DNA of 64,000 nucleotides from Granulibacter bethesdensis (GCF_001889525.1 NZ_CP018192.1:744001-808000); one strand, 5' to 3'; positions 9,414-19,327 are shown, counted from the first letter of the stretch. Notes: a model not told the origin generated them from the sequence alone. Made by a program: numbers and translations.

Positions 9414-12400
9414 TGCATCTGCTGGTCCGGGAAACGCGGTCACTGGAGCAGGCGGATCAGGCGCAGGAGCTGGGCCAGAGTCCGGGCGATGTGGTGTTTC
9501 TGTCCTTCTCCGACAGCGATCTTGGCGCGGCCCGGACCGGATGGGCGGATGTCTCTGTGGAGGGGATAACGCTACGCCTCGCCAATCTGGCCCGGCTGCG
9601 TCATCCGATGTCGGTTGATCTCTATCTGGAGCAGACCGTGGCCGGGTCGGGTGCCGTGCTGCTGCGTCTGCTGGGCGGGGCAGAATACTGGCGTTACGGG
9701 TTGGAGGAACTGGCTGCGCTGTGCCGGAACCGCGCGATTCCGTTTGCAGTCATTCCGGGTGATGGCAGGCCGCCGGACCGGGAGGCGAAAGCCGCATGGC
9801 TTGCTCTCGGCACCGTGCGGGAAGAGGTCTGGACCCGTCTGGATATGTATTGTCGGCATGGTGGTCCAGAGAATCTCGGCTTTGCCCTGCGCGTAATGAC
9901 GTCGCTGTCAGGCAAGGGAGTTGATGAGGCATGGCCGGTCCGGCAGGTACCGTCCTTCGGCATCTGGCGGGAGGACCGGGATCATGCGGCCGATGGGCTG
10001 AGGGCGGTTCTGGTGTTCTACCGCTCCTACTGGCTGGCGGGAGACATGGCCCCGGTCGAAGCCATGACGGAAGCCCTGCACGCACGAGGCTTCAGCGTCA
10101 GCGCGGTGTTCATCGACAGCCTGAAAAATCCTGCTTGCGCCCGTTCCGCGGCGGAGCATCTGCGCCTGTGGCGTCCGCATGTCGTGCTGAATGCAACTGG
10201 TTTCTCAGCCCGGATCGGGGAGGACGGGACATCGCCACTGGATGCAGCCGATGCGCCGGTGATTCAGCTGGTCCTGTCCGCGTCCACCTGTCCGGCCTGG
10301 CAGGAATCGACACGGGGGTTGAGCCAGTCCGATCTGGCGATGCAGGTCGTGCTGCCGGAATATGATGGCCGATTGCTGGGCGGCGTGGTATCGTTCAAGC
10401 AGGATACCAGCCTGACCGTGACAGAGGATGGCGAGGCTCTGGATGGCGCTGCTCTGGCGGCGCATATGCCTTACGAGGCCGGTATCGCCATGGCGGCGGA
10501 CCGGGCACTGGGCTGGGCGCGTTTGGCGCAGACGGGGCGGCAGGATCGACGCATCGCGGTGGTGCTGTCCGATTATCCGGGGGCGGAGGGGCAGTCGGCG
10601 CATGCGGTCGGTCTCGACAGCATTGCCAGCTTGCGGGCCATGCTCGATGACCTGAAGAAGGCCGGATATCGGACGGGAGAAACACTGCCCGACGAGGTTA
10701 TGCTGGCAAGAATGCTCTGTCTGGCGCCGCCTGATCCGATCATGAGCCTGTCAGAATATCAGTCTCTGTTCATGACGTTGCCGGAGGTGACCCGCCTTCG
10801 TATGGAAGAGGCATGGGGCGCCGCGGAGGATGATCCCTCCGTCGTAAACGGGTGTTTCCATCTTCGGGTCGTGCAGTGCGGCCATATCATGATGGCGGTG
10901 CAGCCGGATCGCGGGGAGCGGCTGGATCGTAAGGCCGGTTACCACGATCCTGATTTACCGCCGCGCCATGCCTATGCCGCCTTCTATCTGTGGCTGCGCG
11001 GCCGAATGGATGTGCATGCGATGATCCATCTGGGCGCGCATGGCACGCTGGAATGGCTGCCGGGCAAGGCTGTGGCGCTGTCGGAGGCATGCTATCCGGC
11101 CGCATTGCTGCGTGGCCTGCCGGTGATCTACCCGTTCATCGTCAATAATCCGGGGGAGGCAGCGGCGGCGAAACGGCGGCTGGGCGCGGTGCTGATCGGT
11201 CATCTGACGCCACCGTTAGGCCGGGCCGGGCTGCATGGAGACGCACGCATGCTCGAACGATTGCTCGATGAATATGCGGCGGCTGATGGTCTGGATCGTG
11301 CCCGTACGGCGCTGCTGAAGAGGGAAATTCTGGATCGGGCCGCTGCGGCAGGGCTGCTTGCCGAAAGCGGTGTCAGCGCTGGGGAGGATGAAGATACCGC
11401 ACTGGCACGCCTCGATGCTTTTCTGTGCGATGTAAAGGACATACAGATTCGCGACGGGCTGCATGTATTCGGGCGGGCACCGGATGAAGCGCGTCGTGCT
11501 GCTCTGCTCACCTCTATTACAGATGCGGCGGGCGGGCAGGATAAGGACGGTATTGCCGTGCGGCTGGATGCCTGCGCCGGAGCAGAGCGGCATGCCCTGC
11601 TGGCGGCGCTGGACGGGCGCTTCATCCCTCCCGGTCCGGCCGGAGCACCGAGCCGGGGACGCGCCGATGTGCTGCCCACGGGGCGCAATCTGACGGCGAT
11701 TGATCCGCGGGCTGTTCCCACGCGCTCCGCCTGGGTGCTGGCGGAGCGGAATGCGGCTGCTTTGCTGGAACGCCATATGCGGGATCATGGGCTGTCTCCA
11801 CGTACTCTGGTGCTGGATCTCTGGGGAAGCGCCACGATGCGCACGGGGGGGGAAGATCTGGCGCTCGGTCTGGTGCTGATGGGGGTGCGCCCGGTCTGGC
11901 ATGAAGGCTCGGCACGAGTATCAGGCGTGGAGACCGTACCGCTGGCCGTGCTGGACCGTCCGCGTGTGGATGTGACGCTGCGTGTCTCCGGCTTGTTCCG
12001 GGATGTTTTCGCCGATCAGATGACGTTGTTCGACATGGCGGTCGGTCTGGTGGTGGCGCTGGAGGAGCCGGAGGGCTGGAATCCTCTGGCGGAAAGCGGG
12101 GAGGCGCGTCCGGTCCGTATCTATGGGGCCCCGCCGGGCAGCTATGGCGCGGGAGCGACGGCTCTGACCGATCGGGGTGTATGGCAGAGCCGGGATGAAC
12201 TCGGCGCGGCCTATCTCGATGCCTCTTCCTATGCCTATGGCCAGCATGCGGCGGGGCAGGATCGGGATGGTCTCGCCGCCCGTGTGGCGGAAGCCGATAT
12301 ATTCCTGCACCAGCAGGACAATGCCGAAACCGATTTGCTGGATACCACCGAGGTCGCGGCGCATGAGGGCGGCTTCGCAGCGGCTTCTGCCATGCTGGGG

Positions 12401-12802
12401 GCTGCTCCGACCTTATATCATGCTGATCTGTCTACCGCGGGCACCCCGCGTATGCGGTTGCTGAGTGAGGAACTGGCGCGCGTCGTCCGGGGCCGTGCCG
12501 CCAATCCGGTATGGCTGCGCGGTATGATGCAGCACGGTTTTCGCGGCGCCGCGGAAATTGCCAGGGGTGTGGAAGGACTGTTCGCCTTTGCCGCCATGCT
12601 GCCGCAGCGGCTGGATGCGCAGTTCGAGGCACTGTATTCCGCTATTATCGAGGACAGTGAAGTCGATGCCTTCATGGCTCAGGCCAATGAATCGGCCCAT
12701 GCGGCCATGAAAGCACGCTTTGCGGAAGCCATCCGGCGTGATCTTTGGCGTCCCCGTCGCAACAGTCTGGCTGCTGACAGCACGGAGGCTCTGGAGACGT
12801 GA
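9413..12802 (+). CDS. cobN: CobN, large subunit of aerobic cobaltochelatase
   Basis: CobN (1129 aa) is the catalytic, Mg-chelatase H-like subunit that inserts Co(II) into hydrogenobyrinic acid a,c-diamide, driven by the AAA+ partners CobS and CobT. Recognisable segments include VLSDYPGAEGQSAHAVGLDS, HLGAHGTLEWLPGKAVALSE (the metal-site histidines), PFIVNNPGEAAAAKRR and EPEGWNPLAES followed by RIYGAPPGSYGAG. Length fits short CobN proteins (usual range about 1100-1280). Translation is coupled to cobW by a TGATG overlap. CobS and CobT are not in this window and must be supplied elsewhere. Confidence 0.96.
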   Translation: MHLLVRETRSLEQADQAQELGQSPGDVVFLSFSDSDLGAARTGWADVSVEGITLRLANLARLRHPMSVDLYLEQTVAGSGAVLLRLLGGAEYWRYGLEELAALCRNRAIPFAVIPGDGRPPDREAKAAWLALGTVREEVWTRLDMYCRHGGPENLGFALRVMTSLSGKGVDEAWPVRQVPSFGIWREDRDHAADGLRAVLVFYRSYWLAGDMAPVEAMTEALHARGFSVSAVFIDSLKNPACARSAAEHLRLWRPHVVLNATGFSARIGEDGTSPLDAADAPVIQLVLSASTCPAWQESTRGLSQSDLAMQVVLPEYDGRLLGGVVSFKQDTSLTVTEDGEALDGAALAAHMPYEAGIAMAADRALGWARLAQTGRQDRRIAVVLSDYPGAEGQSAHAVGLDSIASLRAMLDDLKKAGYRTGETLPDEVMLARMLCLAPPDPIMSLSEYQSLFMTLPEVTRLRMEEAWGAAEDDPSVVNGCFHLRVVQCGHIMMAVQPDRGERLDRKAGYHDPDLPPRHAYAAFYLWLRGRMDVHAMIHLGAHGTLEWLPGKAVALSEACYPAALLRGLPVIYPFIVNNPGEAAAAKRRLGAVLIGHLTPPLGRAGLHGDARMLERLLDEYAAADGLDRARTALLKREILDRAAAAGLLAESGVSAGEDEDTALARLDAFLCDVKDIQIRDGLHVFGRAPDEARRAALLTSITDAAGGQDKDGIAVRLDACAGAERHALLAALDGRFIPPGPAGAPSRGRADVLPTGRNLTAIDPRAVPTRSAWVLAERNAAALLERHMRDHGLSPRTLVLDLWGSATMRTGGEDLALGLVLMGVRPVWHEGSARVSGVETVPLAVLDRPRVDVTLRVSGLFRDVFADQMTLFDMAVGLVVALEEPEGWNPLAESGEARPVRIYGAPPGSYGAGATALTDRGVWQSRDELGAAYLDASSYAYGQHAAGQDRDGLAARVAEADIFLHQQDNAETDLLDTTEVAAHEGGFAAASAMLGAAPTLYHADLSTAGTPRMRLLSEELARVVRGRAANPVWLRGMMQHGFRGAAEIARGVEGLFAFAAMLPQRLDAQFEALYSAIIEDSEVDAFMAQANESAHAAMKARFAEAIRRDLWRPRRNSLAADSTEALET

Positions 12803-13983
12803 TGCGGCGCGGCTGGTGCCCCTCTCTTTATCGACCGATGGAATCGGGGGATGGCCTGTTGCTCCGGGTCCGGGTGCCGCATGCGCGTCTGGATGTAGCA
12901 GCGGCGCATGCTCTGGCGCAGGCTGCCCGGCTTTGGGGGAGTGGCATCATTCAATTGACCTCGCGGGGGAATGTGCAACTGCGTGGCTTCACGCCGGAGA
13001 CGGTGAAGCCTTTTGCCGATGCCATGGTGGAAGCCGGCCTGGCCTCTGCCGATCCGCTGAGGGAGGCTGCGCGGATCGTCACAGTGCCTCCGCTCTGTGG
13101 GGAGGCAGTGCGCCATCTGGCGGATGCGATAGAGGTCGCGCTGCTGCCGCTGGCTCCCCGGTTGCCCCCCAAATATGGGCTTTGTCTGGATGAGGTGCCG
13201 GCTGCGTATCCGATTGCAGCCATGCCGGCCGATATACGTCTGACATGGCAGGATGATGCCGTCATGGTGGCGCTGGATGGTGGCAGCATGGCCGCGCTGG
13301 TGTTGGCCGATGCCGTGCCGGAGCGGATCGCAGCCCTGACCTCATGGTTGATGACGCAGACTTCTGGCCGTATGCGCACGGCACTGGCCGGACACGATTC
13401 GGTGGAAATACTGCGTCGCGCTGGAATGACGGAGCTCACAATCGCGCCACTTGCGCCACCCGCCCCAAGGGGGGCGGGATACGATCAAGAAAATGACGTG
13501 CTGTCACTCCAGCCCTTGTTCGGGCAGATGGATGCGGAGACGCTGGAACGGATCGCCGCTATAGCTGCCGAGGAGGGGGATGGGCTGCTTTACCTTTCCC
13601 CATTCCGCTGCCTGCTGCTGGCTGGAATCACGCGCATGGAGGCTTTGGAGCGGGCCACCGAGTCCGTTTTAGGCGTGATTGTCTCGGCCGGGGATCAGCG
13701 GCGTACCCTGCTGGCCTGTCCGGGCGCCCCATCCTGCGCAGCTACGGTAGCGCGCACGCAGGAGGATGCGCTGCGTCTGTTCGATGCGCTCGGCCGGGCG
13801 GATATCCATGTCTCCGGTTGTGCCAAAGGCTGTGCGGGGCGGGGGCCGCGTAGCATCACGCTGGTTGGAACCATGCAGGGCTATGATCTCATTCTGGATG
13901 GCGGTCCTCTGGATAAGCCGGTTGCGCGGGGGCTGAGCTTGCGGCAGGTGTTGGGCACGTTACAGACGAAGGCCGAGCCATGA
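12799..13983 (+). CDS. cobG: CobG, precorrin-3B synthase (O2-dependent)
   Basis: CobG (394 aa) is a sulfite/nitrite-reductase-like monooxygenase that converts precorrin-3A to precorrin-3B using O2, so it marks the aerobic pathway. It has the N-terminal ferredoxin-like half (RGWCPSLYRPMESGDGLLLR, LTSRGNVQLRG) and a C-terminal [4Fe-4S] cluster site in two blocks: CPGAPSCAAT and SGCAKGCAGRG. The start is GTG 12799 or ATG 12802, both overlapping the cobN stop. It lies in a tightly overlapping series with cobN and cobH, under the same riboswitch. Confidence 0.94.
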   Translation: MMRRGWCPSLYRPMESGDGLLLRVRVPHARLDVAAAHALAQAARLWGSGIIQLTSRGNVQLRGFTPETVKPFADAMVEAGLASADPLREAARIVTVPPLCGEAVRHLADAIEVALLPLAPRLPPKYGLCLDEVPAAYPIAAMPADIRLTWQDDAVMVALDGGSMAALVLADAVPERIAALTSWLMTQTSGRMRTALAGHDSVEILRRAGMTELTIAPLAPPAPRGAGYDQENDVLSLQPLFGQMDAETLERIAAIAAEEGDGLLYLSPFRCLLLAGITRMEALERATESVLGVIVSAGDQRRTLLACPGAPSCAATVARTQEDALRLFDALGRADIHVSGCAKGCAGRGPRSITLVGTMQGYDLILDGGPLDKPVARGLSLRQVLGTLQTKAEP

Positions 13984-14627
13984 CGTCCCGCTATTATTAC
14001 GAGAAAGAGGGCGCTGCGATCTATGCGCAGTCTTTCGCCACCATTCGCGCCGAGGCCGATCTGTCCGGCTTTACGCAGGATCAGGCGCAAATCGTGGTGA
14101 GGATGATTCATGCCAGCGGCATGGTCGATGTTGCGAAGGATGTCGTGTTTGGCGGCGATCTTGTCCCGATCGCCCGTCAGGCCTTGCGGGGTGGAGCGCC
14201 TATCCTGTGCGATGCCAAGATGGTGGAGCAGGGTGTGACCCGCTCGCGCTTACCAGCGGAGAATAAGGTGCTTTGCCTGCTTGATGCACCGGGTATTCCT
14301 GAACTGGCGCGGCGGATCGGCAATACACGTTCGGCTGCGGCGCTGGATTTGTGGATTGAGAAGATGGGTGGGGCGGTCGTCGCCATCGGGAATGCGCCGA
14401 CCGCTTTGTTCCGATTACTGGAATTGCTGGATGCAGGGGCGCCGAAGCCTGCGGCGATCATCGGTATTCCGGTGGGTTTTGTGGGCGCCGTAGAATCCAA
14501 GCAGGCATTGGCAGCGTATCGTTCCCCCTCCGGAGAGAAGATTCCTTTTGTGACGGTCCATGGGCGGCGCGGAGGCAGCGCTATGACGGCAGCCGCGCTC
14601 AATGCGCTGGCGAGCGAAATCGAATGA
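13980..14627 (+). CDS. cobH: CobH, precorrin-8X methylmutase
   Basis: This 215-residue enzyme moves the C11 methyl group to C12, turning precorrin-8X into hydrogenobyrinic acid. The proton-relay histidine is His44 in RMIHASGM; substrate-contact motifs DAKMVEQGVTRSRL, IGNAPTALFRLLEL and IGIPVGFVGAVESKQAL are intact, as is the C-terminal HGRRGGSAMTAAALNAL. Length is normal for the family. ATGA overlaps link it to cobG before it and cobI after it. Confidence 0.96.
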   Translation: MTSRYYYEKEGAAIYAQSFATIRAEADLSGFTQDQAQIVVRMIHASGMVDVAKDVVFGGDLVPIARQALRGGAPILCDAKMVEQGVTRSRLPAENKVLCLLDAPGIPELARRIGNTRSAAALDLWIEKMGGAVVAIGNAPTALFRLLELLDAGAPKPAAIIGIPVGFVGAVESKQALAAYRSPSGEKIPFVTVHGRRGGSAMTAAALNALASEIE

Positions 14628-15388
14628 TCCCGCCCCATGATGCGACCGGAATGGTAACCGGGCATGTCGGTACACTCTACACCGTTGGGATGGGGCCGGG
14701 CGATCCGGAATTGATTACGCTCAAGGCGGCCCGGTTGCTGGGATGCGTGGATGCGATTGCCTTTTTCGCAAAACGCGGACGCAACGGCCATGCACGAAGC
14801 ATTGCCGGGCCGCATCTGCATGCTGCTATCGAGGAAATACGGCTTGACTACCCCTACACGACCGAGATCGCACTGCGTGATCCACGTTATGCGGAGGGGA
14901 TCACGCAATTCTATGATGAGGCTGCCCGGCGTGTTGCCAGTGCTCTCGATGCCGGGCGGGATGTTGCGCTGCTCTGCGAGGGCGATCCGTTTTTCTATGG
15001 TTCTTCCATGTATCTGTTTGACCGGTTGGGTGGCGCGTATCCCACACGGGTGATTCCCGGCGTGACGGGAATGAGCGGTTGCTGGACGCAGGCAGGCGTG
15101 CCGATGCTGCACGGTGATGACGTGCTTTCCGTGCTGCCCGGCACGCTGGATATGGAAACGCTTACGGCAAGGCTGCGCAGTTGCGATGCTGCGGTGATCA
15201 TGAAAGTAGGTCGTAACCTGCCGAAAATCCGCATGGCGCTGGAACGGGCGGCCTTGTCTGGACGTGCCGTCTATGTCGAGCGCGGCACGATGGAAGGAGA
15301 GCGGATTTGTGCGCTCCACGCTCTGAAGCAGGAAGAGGCTCCGTATTTTTCCATCGTTCTGGTGCCGGGCCGGCAGGGACCGCGTTAG
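14624..15388 (+). CDS. cobI: CobI, precorrin-2 C20-methyltransferase
   Basis: This SAM-dependent tetrapyrrole methylase (254 aa) makes precorrin-3A from precorrin-2. The glycine-rich YTVGMGPGDPELITLKAARLL near residue 20 is the family signature, followed by the LLCEGDPFFYGSSMYLFDRL motif and VIPGVTGMSGCWTQAG. The first ~15 residues precede the conserved fold; a GTG/ATG further in is possible, but the ATGA overlap with cobH supports the chosen start. cobJ begins 10 bases later. Confidence 0.95.
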   Translation: MIPPHDATGMVTGHVGTLYTVGMGPGDPELITLKAARLLGCVDAIAFFAKRGRNGHARSIAGPHLHAAIEEIRLDYPYTTEIALRDPRYAEGITQFYDEAARRVASALDAGRDVALLCEGDPFFYGSSMYLFDRLGGAYPTRVIPGVTGMSGCWTQAGVPMLHGDDVLSVLPGTLDMETLTARLRSCDAAVIMKVGRNLPKIRMALERAALSGRAVYVERGTMEGERICALHALKQEEAPYFSIVLVPGRQGPR

Positions 15389-15398
15389 GAAAACGTCG

Positions 15399-16157
15399 AT
15401 GGCGGGCTGGATCAGGATTATCGGGTTGGGGCCGGGCAGTGACGGGCTGTTGACGCCCGATGCCATGCGATGGCTGGAACTGGCGACGGATGTCGTTGGT
15501 TATCATCCTTATGTGTCACGTGTGCCGGCAAGGCCGGGCCTGAGCCTTCATCCCAGCGATAACCGGGAAGAACTGGTCCGAGCTCGTCATGCGCTGAGCA
15601 TGGCACAGGCGGGAAGATGTGTGGCGGTGGTTTCGGGCGGTGATGCAGGCGTATTTGGTATGGCCAGCGCGGTGTTCGAGGTGGTGGAAAGTGGCGATCC
15701 GGCCTGGGCCGGCCTGGATATCGAAGTCGTGCCTGGCATTTCCGCCTGCCTCGCAGCGGCGGCGCGGGCCGGTGCGCCGCTGGGGCATGATTTCTGCGTC
15801 CTGTCGTTGTCGGATAATCTGAAGCCGTGGGATCTGCTGCTGCATCGTCTGCGTGCGGCGGCAGAGGCAGGGTTTGCCATGGCTCTCTACAACCCGGTTT
15901 CTGCCGCGCGTCCATGGCAACTGGATGAAGCATTCGATCTGCTGCGGGCGTTATTACCAGGGGAGGTTCCGGTGATTTTCGCCCGTGCCGTCACGCGTCC
16001 CGATGAAAAACTGCTCGTGCGTCCCTTGCGGGAAGCAAAAGCGGCGTTGGCCGATATGCGAACTCTTGTGCTGATCTGCACGGAGGCAACGCGCCTGATT
16101 GCGAAATCTGCTGATGAGTACTGGGTTTATGCCCCACGCTCGGTCACGCGTTCATGA
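15399..16157 (+). CDS. cobJ: CobJ, precorrin-3B C17-methyltransferase
   Basis: This SAM-dependent enzyme (252 aa) methylates C17 and contracts the ring, giving precorrin-4. It carries IIGLGPGSDGLLTPDAM at the N-terminus, the family-specific YHPYVSRV region, VVSGGDAGVFGMAS, VVPGISACLAAAARAGAPLGHDFCVLSLSD and LYNPVSAARPWQL. It is the last gene of the riboswitch operon. Its 3' end overlaps the 3' end of cobK on the opposite strand by 31 bases, and no terminator separates them. Confidence 0.95.
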   Translation: MAGWIRIIGLGPGSDGLLTPDAMRWLELATDVVGYHPYVSRVPARPGLSLHPSDNREELVRARHALSMAQAGRCVAVVSGGDAGVFGMASAVFEVVESGDPAWAGLDIEVVPGISACLAAAARAGAPLGHDFCVLSLSDNLKPWDLLLHRLRAAAEAGFAMALYNPVSAARPWQLDEAFDLLRALLPGEVPVIFARAVTRPDEKLLVRPLREAKAALADMRTLVLICTEATRLIAKSADEYWVYAPRSVTRS

Positions 16158-16915
16158 TGCAGCATCTCCAGCCAGTGCATGGCTTCCTGCGCCGTGGTGA
16201 CGGTATTGGATGGGGATGCAATCACCGGCCTGCGCACCATCCAGACGGGCAGACCGAGCGCGCGACATGCAGCGAGTTTTGCTTCTGTTGCGCTGCCACC
16301 GGCGTTTTTGGTCACGATGCCGTCAATCCGATGAGCGTGCAGCAGGGCAATTTCATCATCCGTTGCAAACGGGCCGCGGGCCGTCAGAACCGTGGCCTGT
16401 GGCGGCAGCTGATGCGGCTCCGGCGCATCGACGCTGCGAATGATGTAGTGATGCCATGGGCAGGCACGGAAAGGAGCCAGTTCCTGCCGACCGATCGTCA
16501 GAAAAATCCGGCGCGGTCTCATGCCGAGCGCAGCGGCGGCTTCTTCAAGCGAGTCCACCCTATGCCAGCGATCGCCCGCAACCGGCTGCCATGCCGGTCT
16601 GACGATGCCAAGAAACGGCAAAGGCCGCATCGCGATTGCCTCAGCCGCATTGGCGGAGATGCGGGCGGCGAAAGGATGGGTCGCGTCGATCAGCGCATGC
16701 ATTCCTTCCTGTTCCAGCATCGCGGCCAGTCCGCCGGCCCCCCCGAATCCTCCCGTGCGGCAGGGGATCGGTGGCAGAACAGGGGAGCGTGTGCGTCCGG
16801 CGAAGGAAAGCAGTGGAGCAAACCGCTCATCGCCTGCCAGCAGGCGTGCGAGGGCGGAGGCTTCGCTGGTGCCACCCAGTATCAGGCAGCGTGTCGGATC
16901 GGATGGTATATGCAT
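16127..16915 (-). CDS. cobK: CobK, precorrin-6A reductase
   Basis: The 262-residue NADPH-dependent reductase converts precorrin-6A to precorrin-6B. The Rossmann-like start CLILGGTSEASALARLL, the ALIDATHPFAARISANAAEAI segment, VLTARGPFATDDEIALL and VTKNAGGSATEAKL are family hallmarks. The ATG at 16915 places the nucleotide-binding motif at residue 10 as expected; the frame is open far upstream but reads antisense to cobL without similarity. It is a single-gene minus-strand unit between two plus-strand cob operons, with its start only 14 bases from the likely cobL start. Confidence 0.92.
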   Translation of the reverse strand: MHIPSDPTRCLILGGTSEASALARLLAGDERFAPLLSFAGRTRSPVLPPIPCRTGGFGGAGGLAAMLEQEGMHALIDATHPFAARISANAAEAIAMRPLPFLGIVRPAWQPVAGDRWHRVDSLEEAAAALGMRPRRIFLTIGRQELAPFRACPWHHYIIRSVDAPEPHQLPPQATVLTARGPFATDDEIALLHAHRIDGIVTKNAGGSATEAKLAACRALGLPVWMVRRPVIASPSNTVTTAQEAMHWLEMLHHERVTERGA

Positions 16916-16929
16916 CAAGAGAATTCGCC

Positions 16930-18162
16930 GTGAGTGCGCCCGCAGGCAGGACAGCATGGCTCGGCATACTGGGCATCGGTGAGAATGGTGTCGAGGGGTT
17001 GAGTCAACGGGCCAGGCAATGGCTGGTGGAGGCTGATTATGTCTATGGCGGCACCCGTCATCTGACATTGGCGGCTTCGCTGATCGGGGAAGCCGGCATT
17101 CCATGGTCCAGCCCGCTATCCTCTTCCCTGCCTGCCTTGATGGAGAAACGGGGACGAAAAGTGGCTGTGCTGGCCTCGGGGGATCCGTTTGCCTACGGAA
17201 TTGGTCCATGGTTGACGGATGCTTTGGCGCGGGAGGAATGGTTTTGTATTCCTGTGCCATCCTGCCTGTCTCTGGCGCGCTCAGCGCTCGGCTGGGCAGA
17301 AGCGGAGACGGAAACAATCTCTCTATGCGGACGTCCTCTGGAGACATTGTATCCGTTTCTTCAGCCGGACGGGCGGATTCTGATTTTGTCTGCAGATGCT
17401 TCGACGCCGGGGTTGGTGGCCGGAGAGATGACACGGCTTGGCTTTGGTTCCAGCAGAATCTGGCTGATGGAGGCGCTGGGGGGGGAGGCGGAGCGTATTC
17501 GTAACAGTGAAGCGCAGACCTTCAGCTTCTCTGATATCATGCCGCTGAACATGCTGGCGGTTGAGGTGGTCGCAGACCAGACGGCGCATATTCTTCCATT
17601 GAGTGCCGGCCTGCCGGATGCGTGCTTCGCGCATGATGGGCAGATCACCAAGCAGAATGTGCGTGCGGCGACACTGGCGGCATTGTCTCCGCATCGGGGA
17701 GAATTGCTATGGGATATAGGATGCGGGTCCGGCTCGATCGCGATCGAGTGGTTGCGACATCATCCATCCATGCGGGCGATCGGTATCGAGGCTGATACGG
17801 TGCGGGCGCAGCGTGGGCGGCAGAATGCCCATCAGCTTGGCGTGCCTCGCCTGAGCATGATCGAAGGGCGTGCGCCGGAGGCTTTGGATGGCCTCCCCGT
17901 ACCGGATGCGGTTTTCATCGGTGGAGGTTGTTCCGAAGTCATGATCAGCCGCTGTCAGGCAGAACTGCGCCCCGGCGGGCGGCTGGTGGTCAATGCCGTG
18001 ACGCTGGAGACAGAGGCTTTGCTGGCCGGGATATATCAGACCCATGGCGGCAGATTGACACGGCTTTCGGTTGCGACGGTGGGTGAGGTGGGACGCCTGC
18101 ATGCGTTCCGCCCCGCCATGACGGTGACGCAATGGGTCTGGCGGAAGCCGCTTCATGACTGA
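16930..18162 (+). CDS. cobL: CobL, precorrin-6B C5,15-methyltransferase (CbiE-CbiT fusion)
   Basis: This bifunctional enzyme (410 aa) methylates C5 and C15 and removes the C12 acetate carboxyl. Residues about 8-210 are the CbiE-type tetrapyrrole methylase (WLGILGIGENGVEGLSQRA, LASGDPFAYGIG). Residues about 225-405 are the CbiT Rossmann methyltransferase (LLWDIGCGSGSIAIEWLRHHP, AIGIEADTVRAQRGRQNA, FIGGGCSEV). GTG at 16930 is chosen because AAGAGAA lies about 8 bases upstream; an in-frame ATG at 16903 would overlap the divergent cobK start. cobE begins within its last codons. Confidence 0.92.
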   Translation: MSAPAGRTAWLGILGIGENGVEGLSQRARQWLVEADYVYGGTRHLTLAASLIGEAGIPWSSPLSSSLPALMEKRGRKVAVLASGDPFAYGIGPWLTDALAREEWFCIPVPSCLSLARSALGWAEAETETISLCGRPLETLYPFLQPDGRILILSADASTPGLVAGEMTRLGFGSSRIWLMEALGGEAERIRNSEAQTFSFSDIMPLNMLAVEVVADQTAHILPLSAGLPDACFAHDGQITKQNVRAATLAALSPHRGELLWDIGCGSGSIAIEWLRHHPSMRAIGIEADTVRAQRGRQNAHQLGVPRLSMIEGRAPEALDGLPVPDAVFIGGGCSEVMISRCQAELRPGGRLVVNAVTLETEALLAGIYQTHGGRLTRLSVATVGEVGRLHAFRPAMTVTQWVWRKPLHD

Positions 18163-18538
18163 AAGAAGGCTGATTGTGGCAGGGATCGGTTGCCGCCCGC
18201 TCTGTGTGGCAGAAGCGGTGTTCGCGCTGTTGCATCAGGCGGCGCAGACGGCCCCTTTCAGTATCGTGGCGATTCCCGAATTTCGTACCGGAGCGGAAGG
18301 GTTGATGGAAGCGCTGACGCACCTTGCTTATCCGGTACAGGTGATGACAATGGCGGCTTTACAGACCGTGCAGCATCGCTGCGTGACCCGCTCGCCGGCG
18401 GCGTTGCGAGCAACTGGTCTGTCCTCGGTGGCTGAGGCGGTTGCACTGGCGGCAGCGGGACCGCAGGCACAATTGATCCTGCCGCGTATCGCGGCTGATG
18501 GCGTGTCCTGTGCGCTGGCGGCGGCACCGGCAATATAG
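18155..18538 (+). CDS. cobE: CobE, CbiG C-terminal-like cobalamin biosynthesis protein
   Basis: A 127-residue protein matching the C-terminal domain of CbiG, the stand-alone form called CobE in aerobic producers. Supporting segments are [19 protein letters not shown] at the start, a central Glu/Arg-containing [15 protein letters not shown], and the Ala/Gly-rich end [17 protein letters not shown]. CobE is needed for full cobalamin synthesis in Pseudomonas, but its reaction is not settled. It overlaps the cobL 3' end by 8 bases and lies 22 bases before cobM, so it is probably co-translated with both. Confidence 0.82.
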   Translation: MTERRLIVAGIGCRPLCVAEAVFALLHQAAQTAPFSIVAIPEFRTGAEGLMEALTHLAYPVQVMTMAALQTVQHRCVTRSPAALRATGLSSVAEAVALAAAGPQAQLILPRIAADGVSCALAAAPAI

Positions 18539-18560
18539 GGCCGGCAATAGAGGATATGAC

Positions 18561-19322
18561 ATGACGGTTCATTTCATCGGTGCAGGACCGGGGGCGGTTG
18601 ATCTGATGACAGTGCGCGGGCGCGATCTGATCGCTGCCTGCCCGGTCTGTCTCTATGCCGGATCGATCATTCCTCCCGCTCTGCTGGAACATTGCCCGCC
18701 CGGAGCGGAGATCATTGATACGGCATCGCTCGATCTGGAGGGGATCATGGCGTATTGCAGCTCCGCGCATGAACGTGGGCTGGATGTTGCGCGTCTGCAT
18801 TCCGGCGATCTGTCGATCTACAGCGCGGTGGCCGAGCAGCGCAGGCGACTGGAAGAGATGGGTATTCCCACCAGTTTCACCCCGGGCGTTCCTGCCTTTG
18901 CCGCTGTATCGGCGGTGATCGGGCGGGAGCTGACTTTGCCGGGTATAGCACAGAGCGTGGTGCTGACACGTGTCTCTGGCCGTGCCTCCGCCATGCCGTC
19001 CCGCGAAACGCTGGAAGCCTTTGCCGCGACGGGAGCAACGCTGGCGATCCATCTGGCCGTGCACGCTTTGCAGGATGTGGTCACACGGTTACTCCCTTTT
19101 TATGGCGCGGACTGTCCGGTCTGTGTGGCGGCGCGGGCAAGCTGGCCGGAGGAAGCCCTTTATCGCGGCACGCTCGCCGACATCGTGGCGCTGGTGGAGG
19201 CGGGGGCGGAGGAACGTACCGCCCTGATTTTGGTCGGGCCGGCACTGGGAGAAGGCGATTTTCAGAACAGCGCGCTGTATGACACCGATTATCGCCGTCG
19301 TTTCCGTGGCGGACAGTCGTAA
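18561..19322 (+). CDS. cobM: CobM, precorrin-4 C11-methyltransferase
   Basis: This SAM-dependent methylase (253 aa) adds the C11 methyl to give precorrin-5. The opening [60 protein letters not shown] and [23 protein letters not shown] are diagnostic of CobM/CbiF. The ATG at 18561 is preceded by AGAGGAT at 18549-18555. Upstream in-frame codons lie inside cobE and lack similarity. It ends 5 bases before the stop of convergent cbiD. The product is the substrate of the C1-methylation step assigned here to CbiD. Confidence 0.95.
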   Translation: MTVHFIGAGPGAVDLMTVRGRDLIAACPVCLYAGSIIPPALLEHCPPGAEIIDTASLDLEGIMAYCSSAHERGLDVARLHSGDLSIYSAVAEQRRRLEEMGIPTSFTPGVPAFAAVSAVIGRELTLPGIAQSVVLTRVSGRASAMPSRETLEAFAATGATLAIHLAVHALQDVVTRLLPFYGADCPVCVAARASWPEEALYRGTLADIVALVEAGAEERTALILVGPALGEGDFQNSALYDTDYRRRFRGGQS

Positions 19323-19327
19323 CAGGC

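Noticed and set aside
14177-15466. A 429-codon minus-strand frame across cobH and cobI
   Set aside because: Both plus-strand genes are strongly conserved and overlap in a coupled operon; the antisense frame has low-complexity composition.
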